Positions 52,405 to 61,602 of a stretch of 61,784 nt of DNA are shown one piece after another; the first letter of the stretch is position 1, and each line of letters begins with the position of its first letter. This DNA comes from Mycobacterium syngnathidarum (lineage in GTDB: Bacteria > Actinomycetota > Actinomycetes > Mycobacteriales > Mycobacteriaceae). The DNA lies in NCBI RefSeq assembly GCF_001942625.1, contig NZ_MLCL01000019.1, forward strand, positions 1 to 61,784, read 5' to 3'. Both the position numbers and the translations under genes were made by a program. The notes beneath the pieces were generated by a model that was not told the origin of the DNA, searched no databases, and saw nothing but the letters and a program-made list of their open reading frames with translations.

Positions 52405-53124
52405 TCATCGTGCGGTGTCGTCGCGGTGACCAGGACTGGCGGTGTTGAGGGTGTCGAGAATGGTGGACAGCTCGCGGGCGATGCCGGGGGCAGCGGCGAT
52501 GGTCGAGGTGGACTGGTGGGTGTGGGCGTGGCCGTGGACGTCGGTGACGATCGCGCCCGCCTCGCGGGCTAGGAGGCTTCCTGCGGCGATGTCCCACGGC
52601 TTGTTTGCCATGATGACGGCGGCGTCGGTGGCGCCTTCGGCCAGCATTGCCAGGTCCAGGGTGGCGGTTCCGAGCATGCGGATACGTTCGACGCGGGGCA
52701 CCAGGGCCGAGGTGAGCGCCAGCCGGTAGTGGTTACGTCGGGCCGAGTCATCTCCGACCGCATAGTCGCCGAGGGTGACGATGGCCTCGGTGAGGACGGT
52801 GGTAGCGCTCGCGCCAATCGGTTGGTCGTTGAGGTAGGCCCCCTGGTCAGCGATGGCGTGGTAGGTGCGGTTGAGCACGGGTGCGCGGGTGACGGCGATG
52901 ATCGGTCGGCCGTGATGGAGCAGTGCCAACGAGACCGCGTATAGGGGTAGGCCGTGAACGAAGTTCGAGGTTCCGTCGATGGGGTCGAGCACCCAGAGGT
53001 ATTCGGGGGTGGCGAGGTTGAAGCGGTGGGCGTTTTCTTCTCCGAGTAGGTCGATGTCGGGGGTCACTTGTTGGAGGTAGGTGGTGATGTGGCGTTGGAT
53101 GCTCAGGTCAACGTCGGTGACCAT
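52405..53124 (-). pseudogene. Inositol-monophosphatase-family protein, N-terminally truncated
   Basis: 239 residues from ATG at 53124. The IMPase motifs are present: LLGEEN (about 26-31), VLDPIDGTSNFVHGLP (45-60) and NKPWDIAAGSLLAREAGA. These bind the metal ions for hydrolysis of inositol phosphates or similar sugar phosphates. About 35 residues of the usual N-terminal helix are missing: the chain begins at VTDVDLS, and the sequence upstream is antisense to a transposase fragment. It may still fold, but I regard it as a broken gene created by the rearrangement at the island's right edge. Confidence 0.7.
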
Positions 53125-53152
53125 GACCAGAGCGGGGATCCGTGATCGGCAT

Positions 53153-53463
53153 GCGATGTGGGCGGTGCGCAAGAATCCGGCCGATCTGTGCGGGGAGCAG
53201 AAGACCAGCCTGGCCGAGATCGCCGTCACCAACAAGACCCTCTACCGGGCTTATCTGCTCAAAGAGCAACTGCGCGAGGTGTTTCGGTTCAAGGGCACCC
53301 ACGGGCGGGCGCTGTTGGCCGGGTGGTTGTCGTGGGCGTCGCACTCACGTATCCCCGAATTCGTCAACCTCGCCCGCAGCATCCGCCGCTACCGCGACCT
53401 TATCTGCAACACTCTCGATCACGGGCTGTCCAACGCCCGCTCGGAGGCCACCAACACCCATTT
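53153..53463 (+). pseudogene. ISL3-family transposase fragment
   Basis: About 103 codons in one frame read MWAVRKNPADLCGEQ, then LYRAYLLKEQLREVF, GWLSWASHSRIPEFV and DHGLSNARSEATNTH. This is the C-terminal region of ISL3-type transposases, cut at both ends. On the left it abuts the truncated IMPase. On the right it stops exactly where the 5' HNH fragment begins (53464). Terminal repeats were not found. It marks the likely recombination scar at the island's right boundary. Confidence 0.85.
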
Positions 53464-54492
53464 CTCGAGGTCGGTGGCACCGCCGTCTTCCCAGTGCACG
53501 ATGTGATGGGCATGAAGGCCGCGTGTTGCCCCACAGCCGGGAACCACACAGCAATGGTCGCGGTGTTCCAGGGCGCGGCGCAGTCGGCGGCTGATGGTCC
53601 GCGTGGCCCGTCCCGCGCCAATGGGCTGACCGTTGCGTTCCAGCCATACCTCGCAGGTGGCGTCACACAAGAGGTATTGGCGTTCCTCGTCGGTGAGCAC
53701 CGGACCCAGATGTAGTGCGGCGATGCGGTCCTTGATGTCCAGATGCACCGCGACCGCCGTGTGTTGACCGTGCGGGCGGCGCGCCACTTCGATGTCCCAG
53801 CCGGCTTCGATCAGGCTCATGAAGGCGTCGACATTGTCAGGGAACGGTCGCGCCTGAACACCCTCGCCGCGATCCCCGTCGGTGTCCCGGTCATCCTCGC
53901 CGTGGTCACGTCTCCAGTCGGCGATCAACCCATCGCGTTGCGATTGCATCGCGGCGTCGAATTTCGCTGCTTCCACCCGAGGCAGCCGGATCCGCCACGT
54001 GGTGTACCCGTCGCCCTCAGCCTTGTTGAAGAACCGCTGCGGTTCAGGTTTGGCTTCGGGTTCGGGGCATGGCTCGAGTTTGATCGCGGTACGGAGCTGT
54101 TGCACGGTGGCGTTCTCGGCCAACTGGATGTAGTGCGTATCCGAACCGGGCGCGGCGCGCCTGGCCAGCACCCCGACCTGATCGAGGGACAGCCGGCCCT
54201 CGCGCAAAGCATCGGTGCAGCGGGGGAATTCCTCGCGGCGCCGCGCCACAGCCACCAGGGTTTCGGCGTTGGCCGGTGAGACACCAGTTTTCCAGGCCAC
54301 CATGGCCGGTACCGAGCGAGCGCCGGTGATCCCGCACAGTTCGTCACGGTCGATCTCGGCCACGATGTCGACGATGCGCCCGTCGATGGCGTTGCGCTGC
54401 CCACAGAGCTGCGACAACTCCTCGAACAGCACCTCCAAACGGTCACCCGGCAACACCGGGGAGCCGTCCAAAGAAGCTGTCACCGAGGACAT
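53419..54492 (-). pseudogene. 5' part of a DUF222/HNH gene interrupted by the island
   Basis: From ATG at 54492, 343 native residues to 53464: a DUF222 domain (about 1-290), then HRDHCCVVPGCGATRGLHAHHIVHWEDGGATDLE, the first part of the HNH zinc site. The frame then runs into antisense transposase sequence (KWVLVASERALDSP) and stops at 53419. The missing HNH end is the fragment at 34122-33880. Without it the nuclease would lack the second half of its metal site. Confidence 0.88.
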
Positions 54493-54545
54493 GCCCCCAT
54501 CATCGCACCGACCACCGACAAAAATCGGCGCCGAACAATCCGCTG

Positions 54546-55433
54546 CTACACCCCCGCAGGCAGGATGTTCGGATTCGCCGCCGCAGGTGGCTGCAGCGGC
54601 GGCAGTACCGTGTTCCCGTCCAGCGAGTGCACCGGAAGTTGTTGCGACCACGGGTAGTGCAGGCTGAACGCCACCAGACCGGTCCGCTCCGCGGCGGGCA
54701 GGTGACACATCGCCAGTACCGTTTCGGCCAGGTATTCGACCGGTTCGGTCGGAAAGCTGTCCGGAATAAGCGATGCCGCACCAGGCGTACGCACGGCCGT
54801 CGACGGTCCGACGCAGTTCACTGCGATGTCGGCATCCAGCAGTTCGGCGGCCACCCCCTGGGTGAACCGATGCAGTGCGGCCTTACAGGACGCATAGATC
54901 ACGTCGCCCGCCGTCTTGTTGTAGTCCCGGTACGGTCGCACCGGGGCCACGCCGGTCACTGAACCGATGTTGACGATCCACCCGGCGCCCTGGGTACGCA
55001 TGTGCGGCACAGCGGCTTTCGTCAACGCAAACGGCGCCTTCAGATAATGCTCCACCGTGCGGTCGAAGGTCTCGACCGGCATGTCCTCGACGACCGAATA
55101 ATCGGCATAGCCCGCGTTGTTGACCAGGATGTCGAGCCTGCCGGTGCGCTCGACCACGGCCTGGATCAGGCCGTCGCGGGCAGCGCTGTCTTCAAGATCG
55201 GCGGCCAGGCCGAAAGCCGACCCGCCGGCGTCTTCGATGAGAGCGATGGTCTCCTCGATCGTTCCCGGGATCGCCTCGGTGACACCAGCCCGCGTGGACG
55301 GTGTCGGAGTCTGGGAGCGCGCGGTCACGGCCACGGTCGCCCCTTCCGCCGCCAACCTCTGTGCGATGGCACGCCCGATGCCGCGACTACTGCCGGTCAC
55401 CAACGCTGTTCTTCCGGAGAGCATCTGACTCAT
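54546..55433 (-). CDS. Short-chain dehydrogenase/reductase
   Basis: 295 residues from ATG at 55433, overlapping the upstream BVMO stop (ATGA). The binding motif is TGSSRGIGRAIA (about 14-25), the NNAG motif is in LVNNAGYADYS, and the active-site region VIYASCKAALHRF keeps Tyr and Lys. An extended loop (PTPSTRAGVTEAIPGTIEETIALIEDAGG) lies after the second strand, as in some steroid- and alcohol-oxidising SDRs. It is coupled to the BVMO, suggesting the pair converts an alcohol to a ketone and then to an ester. Confidence 0.87.
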   Translation of the reverse strand: MSQMLSGRTALVTGSSRGIGRAIAQRLAAEGATVAVTARSQTPTPSTRAGVTEAIPGTIEETIALIEDAGGSAFGLAADLEDSAARDGLIQAVVERTGRLDILVNNAGYADYSVVEDMPVETFDRTVEHYLKAPFALTKAAVPHMRTQGAGWIVNIGSVTGVAPVRPYRDYNKTAGDVIYASCKAALHRFTQGVAAELLDADIAVNCVGPSTAVRTPGAASLIPDSFPTEPVEYLAETVLAMCHLPAAERTGLVAFSLHYPWSQQLPVHSLDGNTVLPPLQPPAAANPNILPAGV

Positions 55434-57355
55434 CGGAGGACGAAATCCTCTTCGATCGGGGCTCGGTGTTGCTGCCAGATATCCACCAGTCGGAACGGTG
55501 TGGCCACCACAACCCGGCCCGACCCTGAGCGGTAGTAGGTGTGAGCGTTGGGCGTATGGCACCAGACCGTGCGCTGCATCGCCTCGTCTATCCCTGCGAC
55601 GTACTCGTCGTATGCACGTTGGGTGACCTCCATCGTCGACGCCCCGCGCAAAGCCATCAGTTGCAGGCACTCCACGATGTAGTGCGCCAGCACTTCCATC
55701 GAAAAGTTGGCGCCTGCCCCGTGACCGGGGCTGTAGTTCGGCGCCGAGGTGATGAACAGATTCGGGAACCCCGCGACGGCACCTCCTCGATAGGCACGCG
55801 GGCTGTCGCCCCATTCCTGGACCAGAGTCTTGCCTTCGCGGCCGCGAATATCGATGGTGGACAGGAAATCCAAGTGGTAACCGGTGGCGTAGATGATGAC
55901 ATCGAGGTCGATCTGGCGGCCGTCGGCGGTGACAATGCCCCTCTCGTTGACCTGAGCGGGTTCACTGGCCTCCACCTCGACGTGGTCACGGGTCAGCGCG
56001 GCATAGTAACCGCCGGGGTCGCGGATGATCCGCTTGCCGTACGGAGCAAAATCCGGTGTCACCTTCCGCGCCAATTCGCTTCCGGCCCCGAACATCCGGT
56101 CGATGTACTCCTGACACATCTTGAGCAGCACATCGTTGGCCGGTGAGATCGACAGGTGCGTTTCGGACCACTCGGAGTCCCGCAGAATGACCGGATAGTT
56201 GTTGTCCGCCGTTCCCCAGTACGACTTGAGACGGTGCCACATCGCGTAGTAGGGCAACGCTTTGCCCAGATAGCGCCGATGTTCGGGGACTTCATCCGAC
56301 AGGCGCCTACGAGGGGCGACCCAGTGCGGCTGCCGCTGGAAGACTGTCAGGTGTTCGACCTCACCGACGCAGGCGTCGACGATCTGCACGGCCGTGCAAC
56401 CGGCGCCGATGATGGCCACCTTCTTGCCTGCCAGCTCCAGTGAAGGGTCCCACTGCGCGGAGTGAATGCTGGTGCCGGCGAAGGTGTCTCGTCCCCCGAT
56501 GTCGGGGAATCGCGGACGGTTGAGATAGCCGGCCGCGGTGACGACTACGGTCGCGTAGTCGATGCTCCGGGCTCCGTCAGCGTGACGGGAGTGGATCTCC
56601 CACTGCTGACGCTGCTCGTCCCACCACAGTGCCTCCACCTCGGTGCCGAAGCGGATGTGGCGACGCAGATCGTGCTTGTCGGCCAACGAGACCAGGTAGG
56701 CCTGATATTCCGCGCCCTGCGGATAGTAATTCGACCAGTCCGGGTTCACCTCGCGCGACAGGGAGTAATACGCCGAAGGCGTATCCACCCCGATGCCGGG
56801 ATACCTTGTGGTCAGCCAGGTACCGCCCACCTCATCGTTGCGGTCGAAGATCTCGAAATGCACGCCCTCTTCGGCAGCGGCGAGCGCTACCGCGATACCA
56901 GCGATGCCGGCGCCGATGATCGCCATGGTGGTGGACGAGGGAATCGGCGTGGTGCGCGGCAGCGTCGGGTGCGACGGCCGGAAACCGCCTTGTTCGAGCA
57001 GTAGGTCGACGTGCTCGTCGCCGACGGGACCGCCCAGCGCAACCGGGAGCAGACGAACGAAGAACTCGCGATCGTCTACCGGCGGCGCGCCAACGGGACG
57101 CGGCCGGCCGAGCGCGGCGACGATTTCGTCGGCCAGCAGCGCGGCGGTCTGGGTATCGGTTGTCCCGGCCCGCTCGGGCGGATCGGGAACGTGATCGATC
57201 TTGGATGCGTACCGATCGATGACCGCCGGATCACCCGTCATCTGCGCCAGCACCGCGACCAGGACACCAGGGTCCGCCTCCAGGAGATGGGCGCGCAGGA
57301 CGTCTGGGTCTGGGGCGCGATCCGCGAGTGACGAGGATTCAGTGGTAGCGGTCAT
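55430..57355 (-). CDS. Baeyer-Villiger monooxygenase, 4-hydroxyacetophenone-monooxygenase type
   Basis: 641 residues from ATG at 57355. An N-terminal extension of about 140 residues precedes AIIGAGIAGIAVALAAAEEG, as in HAPMO-type enzymes. The BVMO fingerprint F-x-G-x-x-x-H-x-x-x-W is FAGTSIHSAQW and the second dinucleotide motif is AIIGAGCTAVQIV. It should oxygenate a ketone to an ester using FAD and NADPH. It is a different subclass from the BVMO at 23183, so the two probably act on different intermediates. A GATACT -10-like hexamer 7 nt before the ATG suggests a leaderless transcript. Confidence 0.92.
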   Translation of the reverse strand: MTATTESSSLADRAPDPDVLRAHLLEADPGVLVAVLAQMTGDPAVIDRYASKIDHVPDPPERAGTTDTQTAALLADEIVAALGRPRPVGAPPVDDREFFVRLLPVALGGPVGDEHVDLLLEQGGFRPSHPTLPRTTPIPSSTTMAIIGAGIAGIAVALAAAEEGVHFEIFDRNDEVGGTWLTTRYPGIGVDTPSAYYSLSREVNPDWSNYYPQGAEYQAYLVSLADKHDLRRHIRFGTEVEALWWDEQRQQWEIHSRHADGARSIDYATVVVTAAGYLNRPRFPDIGGRDTFAGTSIHSAQWDPSLELAGKKVAIIGAGCTAVQIVDACVGEVEHLTVFQRQPHWVAPRRRLSDEVPEHRRYLGKALPYYAMWHRLKSYWGTADNNYPVILRDSEWSETHLSISPANDVLLKMCQEYIDRMFGAGSELARKVTPDFAPYGKRIIRDPGGYYAALTRDHVEVEASEPAQVNERGIVTADGRQIDLDVIIYATGYHLDFLSTIDIRGREGKTLVQEWGDSPRAYRGGAVAGFPNLFITSAPNYSPGHGAGANFSMEVLAHYIVECLQLMALRGASTMEVTQRAYDEYVAGIDEAMQRTVWCHTPNAHTYYRSGSGRVVVATPFRLVDIWQQHRAPIEEDFVLR

Positions 57356-57458
57356 GGTTTCGAGTATCGAAGGGTCGACGCCCCCGCCGCGCCCTCCCTG
57401 TCTACTGAGCGGGAGACGAACCACCGCAGCCGCAGGCGGCGTGCCTACTCTGCCGACC
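57356..57458. promoter_or_regulatory. Divergent promoter region with two leaderless-type -10 elements
   Basis: On the plus strand TACTCT at 57446-57451 ends 7 nt before ATG 57459. On the minus strand GATACT at 57368-57363 ends 7 nt before ATG 57355. Mycobacterial leaderless genes typically have a TANNNT or GANNNT -10 about 7 nt before a start codon that is also the transcript start. Neither gene has a Shine-Dalgarno. Confidence 0.6.
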
Positions 57459-59045
57459 ATGCATTCCGACGACCTTGCCGCCGTCATCGCCCGGGCCCGT
57501 AGCCACAGCCTCGCAGATATCCCCCGCCGGTCGGCGCGTAAACAACCTGAGAAGACAGCCATCATCGACGGCGACGTCGCCCTGAGTTTTGCCGAGTTCG
57601 ATCACCTGGTGGATCGCGCCGCCGCCGCATTGCACGAGAACGGGTTACTCCCCGGCGACCGACTCGCATTGCTGTCGCGCAACTGCTGGCAGTACGCGGT
57701 GCTGGCCTTCGCCACCGCCCGCGCCGGCGTGGTGCTGGTTCCGATCAATTTCATGCTGTTGCCGGAGGAGATCTCGTACATCCTCGGCCACAGCCGGGCC
57801 GCCGGATTCGTCGTCGAGGCCGACCTGATCCCGGTGGCCGAACAGGCCATGGCCGTGGGGACAGCAGTTCGCACGAAGGCAGCACTCGTCGCCTCCGGCC
57901 AGTCAGGTCCGGGCGACTGGCCTGATTTCGCCGAATGGCTCACCACCACCGCGAACGTTCCCGATTGCCGAATCGACGACGATCAGCTGCTGCGGGTCAT
58001 GTACACCAGCGGCACCGAATCCCGACCCAAGGGCGTGATGCACAGTAGCCGCAGCTTGATGTGGCAGTACATCAGCACCATCGTGGCCGGCTCGATGTCC
58101 GGCGACGACGTCGAGATCCACTCCCTGCCTCTGTATCACTGCGCGCAGTTGGACAACTTCCTGGCTACCGACATCTACCTGGGTGCCACCAGCATCATCC
58201 TGCCTCGGCCGGATCCGGAGCTGGTACTGCGGACGATCGAGCGCCACGGCGTCACCAATTACTTTGCGCCACCGACGGTGTGGATCAGCCTGCTGCGCTG
58301 TCCCGTGTTCGACGAGGTCGACCTGTCCAGCCTACGCAAGGGGTACTACGGCGCCTCACCGATGCCTACCGAGATCCTGCACGAGATGCGCAGGCGTCTA
58401 CCCAATCTGCGGCTGTGGAACTTCTACGGCCAGACCGAGATGGCCCCACTGGCCTCAGCCCTGGGGCCAGCCGAGCAGGACGCCCACGCGGGGGCGGCCG
58501 GCCGACCTGTCGTCAACGTCGAAACGATCATCCTCGATGACAACGACGTGCCGGTCACGCCCGGCACCGTCGGCGAAATCGCTCACCGCAGCCCGCATCT
58601 GATGCTGGGCTACCTCGACGACGAAGATAAGACAGCCCAGGCCTTCGCCGGCGGCTGGTTCCATTCCGGCGACCTGGGCTACTACGACGAGCACGGCCTG
58701 CTACACGTCGTCGACCGCAAGAAGGACATGATCAAAACCGGCGGCGAGAATGTCGCCAGCCGCGAGGTCGAAGAGATTCTCTACCGGCACAACGGCATCG
58801 AAGAGGTCGCGGTATTCGGCGTGGCACACCCGGTCTGGGTCGAAGCGGTCGTCGCGGCGGTGGTGACTCGTGTCGGCACCACCCTGACCGAAGAAGACAT
58901 CCTGCGGCACTGCCGCGAGCATCTGGCCGGTTTCAAGACTCCCAAACAGGTGTTCTTCGTCGATACTCTGCCGAAGAACCCCAGCGGCAAACTGCTCAAA
59001 CGTGATCTGCGGCAGCGTTTCGGTCTCGAATTCACAAGCAACTGA
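57459..59045 (+). CDS. Acyl-CoA synthetase (FadD/AMP-binding family)
   Basis: 528 residues from ATG at 57459. The AMP-binding motif is VMYTSGTESRPKGVMHS (about 180-196), then GYYGASPMP, the NFYGQTE motif, the GWFHSGDLGYYDEHG core and the late catalytic lysine region PKNPSGKLLKRDLR. It activates a carboxylic acid with ATP and CoA. In context this is an acid released by BVMO/esterase or ring cleavage. It starts a plus-strand operon with the dehydrogenases and enoyl-CoA hydratase. The open frame upstream of 57459 is a shadow of the divergent BVMO. Confidence 0.93.
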   Translation: MHSDDLAAVIARARSHSLADIPRRSARKQPEKTAIIDGDVALSFAEFDHLVDRAAAALHENGLLPGDRLALLSRNCWQYAVLAFATARAGVVLVPINFMLLPEEISYILGHSRAAGFVVEADLIPVAEQAMAVGTAVRTKAALVASGQSGPGDWPDFAEWLTTTANVPDCRIDDDQLLRVMYTSGTESRPKGVMHSSRSLMWQYISTIVAGSMSGDDVEIHSLPLYHCAQLDNFLATDIYLGATSIILPRPDPELVLRTIERHGVTNYFAPPTVWISLLRCPVFDEVDLSSLRKGYYGASPMPTEILHEMRRRLPNLRLWNFYGQTEMAPLASALGPAEQDAHAGAAGRPVVNVETIILDDNDVPVTPGTVGEIAHRSPHLMLGYLDDEDKTAQAFAGGWFHSGDLGYYDEHGLLHVVDRKKDMIKTGGENVASREVEEILYRHNGIEEVAVFGVAHPVWVEAVVAAVVTRVGTTLTEEDILRHCREHLAGFKTPKQVFFVDTLPKNPSGKLLKRDLRQRFGLEFTSN

Positions 59046-59056
59046 AGGGATACACG

Positions 59057-60163
59057 ATGTACAAGGGACGGATCGCGCGATTCGACGAGCCCGGCAAGCC
59101 ATTCCAGATCGAAACCGTCACCCTGCCTGACGTCGGGCCCGGGGAAATTCTGGTCCGGGTCCTGCGGACGAACATCTGCGGTTCAGATGTACATGCCTGG
59201 CATGGCACCTTCGCCACGCGCGGCTTGGGTGGACAGCTACCGACCGTGTTGGGTCACGAGATGGTGGGCGCCATCGAGGTGCTGGGCGACGGAGTATCCG
59301 CCGACTCCAACGGCAAGCCCTTGGCCGAAGGCACGCGAGTGGTGTTCCCGTACTTCTACTGCTGCCACACGTGCCGTAACTGTCTGGCGGGGCGCCGTAA
59401 CGCCTGCCTGAACCTGAAAATGGCGATGTTGGGCCGCGCCGACGAACCGCCCTATTTCGTCGGCGGATACGGCGACTACTACCTGTTGCCTGCCGGCGCA
59501 GTGATTTACACGGTTCCCGATACCCTGAGCGACGACATCGCCGCGGGCGCGAACTGCGCGCTGTCACAGGTCATGTACGGACTTGAACGCGTCGACCTGC
59601 AGCTCGGTGAGCACGTCGTGGTTCAGGGAGCCGGTGCACTCGGTCTCTACGCGGTGGCCGTCGCCAAAGCGCGCGGCGCAGCCAACGTCATCACGATCGA
59701 CGGCGTGTCCGAAAGACTCGAGCTGGCAAACGCATTCGGAGCCGACTCGGTGATCGACCTCAACGAGGTCGCCACGCCCAAGGACCGTGCCAAAGCAGTA
59801 CGCAAGTTGACCGACGGCCAGGGCGCCGACGTGGTGGTCGAGGTTGTCGGACACCCGTCTGCCATCGACGAGGGACTCCAGATGCTCGCCCAGTTCGGCC
59901 GCTACGTCGAGATCGGCAACATCAACATCGGCCAGACCTTCGCCTTCGACCCGTCACGGTTCGTCTTCACCAACAAGACCATGGTCGGGGTCTCCCTGTA
60001 TGACCCGGCAGTCTTGTCCCGCGCCTTGACCTTCCTCGACCTCCATCAACACCATCTGCCGTTCGAGCGACTCGCCGCGGCCTCGTACTCACTCGACGAC
60101 ATCAACGAAGCGTTCAGCGCAGCTGACGGCAAGCGCGACGTCCGCGCCAGCATCGCACCATGA
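59057..60163 (+). CDS. Zinc-dependent medium-chain alcohol dehydrogenase
   Basis: 368 residues of the MDR family. The catalytic zinc site is CGSDVHAWHG and GHEMVGAIEVLG (Cys-His-Glu), the structural zinc loop has four Cys (CCHTCRNCLAGRRNAC), and the nucleotide motif is GAGALGLYAVAVAKARG. It probably oxidises an alcohol to an aldehyde, which the overlapping downstream aldehyde dehydrogenase gene would take further. It starts 12 bp after the synthetase, and its stop overlaps the next ATG by 4 bp. Confidence 0.92.
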   Translation: MYKGRIARFDEPGKPFQIETVTLPDVGPGEILVRVLRTNICGSDVHAWHGTFATRGLGGQLPTVLGHEMVGAIEVLGDGVSADSNGKPLAEGTRVVFPYFYCCHTCRNCLAGRRNACLNLKMAMLGRADEPPYFVGGYGDYYLLPAGAVIYTVPDTLSDDIAAGANCALSQVMYGLERVDLQLGEHVVVQGAGALGLYAVAVAKARGAANVITIDGVSERLELANAFGADSVIDLNEVATPKDRAKAVRKLTDGQGADVVVEVVGHPSAIDEGLQMLAQFGRYVEIGNINIGQTFAFDPSRFVFTNKTMVGVSLYDPAVLSRALTFLDLHQHHLPFERLAAASYSLDDINEAFSAADGKRDVRASIAP

Positions 60164-61602
60164 GCAAAAGGATGACAGTGCCTACTTTCGAACACGACAG
60201 ACTGTTCATCGACGGTCGCTGGACCACGCCCGCCGGGAACGGGTTCATCGAAGTCGTCGACCCCGCGACTGAAGCCGTCATCGGCCATGTGCCCAATGGC
60301 GATGCCGCCGATGTCGACACCGCCGTGGCTGCGGCCCGGCAGGCGTTCGACCCGCTCGTCACCGTTGCCGAACGCCGGGACCGGGTGCAGCGGGTCATCG
60401 CCGCCATGGAGAAGCGATTGCCCGAGTTCGCCGATCTCATCACCGCCGAGATGGGTGCCCCCGTACGCATCTCGCAGACGGTGCAGACGCAGGTGCCACT
60501 GGCGGTGGCCAAGGGCTTCGCCGATGTGCTGGAAACCTTCGAGTTCGAAGAGCGCATCGGCAATTCGCTGGTTTTGAGAGAGCCCTACGGCGTCGTCGGG
60601 GCCATCACGCCGTGGAATTACCCGCTCTACCAGGTGGTCGCCAAGGTGCTCCCGGCCATCGCCGCGGGGTGTCCAGTAATCCTCAAACCCAGTAACGAAG
60701 CCCCTCTTTCGGTGTTCGCCTTCGTCGAAGCTTGCGAAGAGGCGGGCCTGCCCCCGGGGACCATCAATCTCGTCTCGGGCCCCGGTCGGGTGATCGGCGA
60801 ACGTCTCGCCTCGCATCCCGACGTCGACTTCATCTCGTTCACCGGGTCCACCGGTGTGGGTGCACGCGTCGGAGAACTGGCAGGCCAGTCGATCAAGAAG
60901 GTCGCCCTCGAGCTCGGCGGCAAGTCGGCCAATGTGATCCTGGACGGCGCCGACCTGGCCACCGCCGTCAAGGTCGGCGTGGGCAATGCCTTCCTCAACG
61001 GCGGGCAGACGTGCATGGCCTGGACCAGGATGCTGGTGCCGCAGAATCGGTATGGCGAGGCCCTGGACCTGATCGAATCCGCTGTGAGCCGATACACGGT
61101 GGGTGATCCGCGCGACCCGGCGACCCGGATCGGACCATCGGCGTCGCGGTCGCAGTTCGACACCGTTCGTGGCTTCATCGAGCGCGCCCAGCGCGACGGT
61201 GCCCGGTTGCTGATCGGAGGCGCGGATCCGATCCGCGACGTCGGGTACTTCGTGGCACCAACAGTTTTCGCCGACGTGGATCCCGAGTCCGAACTCGGTC
61301 AGGAAGAAGTGTTCGGTCCCGTGCTCGCGGTGACGCCCTTCACCGACTCCGACGATGCACTGCGCATCGCCAACGGCACCCCCTATGGATTGTCGGGTGC
61401 AGTGTGGGCCGCCACCGACGACGACGCCATCGCCTTCGCCCGCCAGGTGCAGACCGGCCAGCTCGACATCAACGGCGGCGCCTACAACCCGACCGCCCCA
61501 TTCGGCGGGTACAAGAAGTCCGGGATCGGCCGTGAACTGGGCCGGTTCGGCTTCGAGGAGTATCTCCAGACCAAATCCCTTCAGCTCAAGGAGCATGCGT
61601 GA
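60160..61602 (+). CDS. NAD(P)-dependent aldehyde dehydrogenase
   Basis: 480 residues from ATG at 60160 (a second ATG at 60172 is possible). It has the ALDH superfamily features PWNYPLYQVVAKVLPAIAAGC, FTGSTGVGARV, catalytic Glu in ALELGGKSANV and nucleophile Cys in NGGQTCMAW, and the EEVFGPVLAV motif. It oxidises an aldehyde to the acid. The gene is coupled at both ends: ATGA with the alcohol dehydrogenase and GTGA with the enoyl-CoA hydratase. Confidence 0.94.
   Translation: MSKRMTVPTFEHDRLFIDGRWTTPAGNGFIEVVDPATEAVIGHVPNGDAADVDTAVAAARQAFDPLVTVAERRDRVQRVIAAMEKRLPEFADLITAEMGAPVRISQTVQTQVPLAVAKGFADVLETFEFEERIGNSLVLREPYGVVGAITPWNYPLYQVVAKVLPAIAAGCPVILKPSNEAPLSVFAFVEACEEAGLPPGTINLVSGPGRVIGERLASHPDVDFISFTGSTGVGARVGELAGQSIKKVALELGGKSANVILDGADLATAVKVGVGNAFLNGGQTCMAWTRMLVPQNRYGEALDLIESAVSRYTVGDPRDPATRIGPSASRSQFDTVRGFIERAQRDGARLLIGGADPIRDVGYFVAPTVFADVDPESELGQEEVFGPVLAVTPFTDSDDALRIANGTPYGLSGAVWAATDDDAIAFARQVQTGQLDINGGAYNPTAPFGGYKKSGIGRELGRFGFEEYLQTKSLQLKEHA

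Larger units (their letters stand above)
34123..53463. other. 19.3-kb inserted genomic island splitting a DUF222/HNH gene
   Basis: The boundaries are set by the two halves of one DUF222/HNH gene (see 33880-34122 and 53419-54492). Joining GAG (53466-53464) to AAC (34122-34120) gives a 423-residue protein of normal length. The cargo differs in theme from both flanks, which are steroid catabolism. It comprises a methyltransferase, an ABC exporter, two aminotransferase-fold proteins, a lipoprotein, a prenyl-synthase homologue, a StrR-type regulator, MmpL, a double TetR and an IMPase fragment, plus an intact IS and a transposase fragment at the right edge. No integrase, tRNA or clear target duplication is seen beyond a possible TT. 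Arrival by transposition or recombination is inferred. Confidence 0.75.

Noticed and set aside
34100..53480. Integrase, tRNA attachment site or long target duplication at the island ends
   Set aside because: None seen; only a possible TT repeat at the two junctions, which is too short to count.
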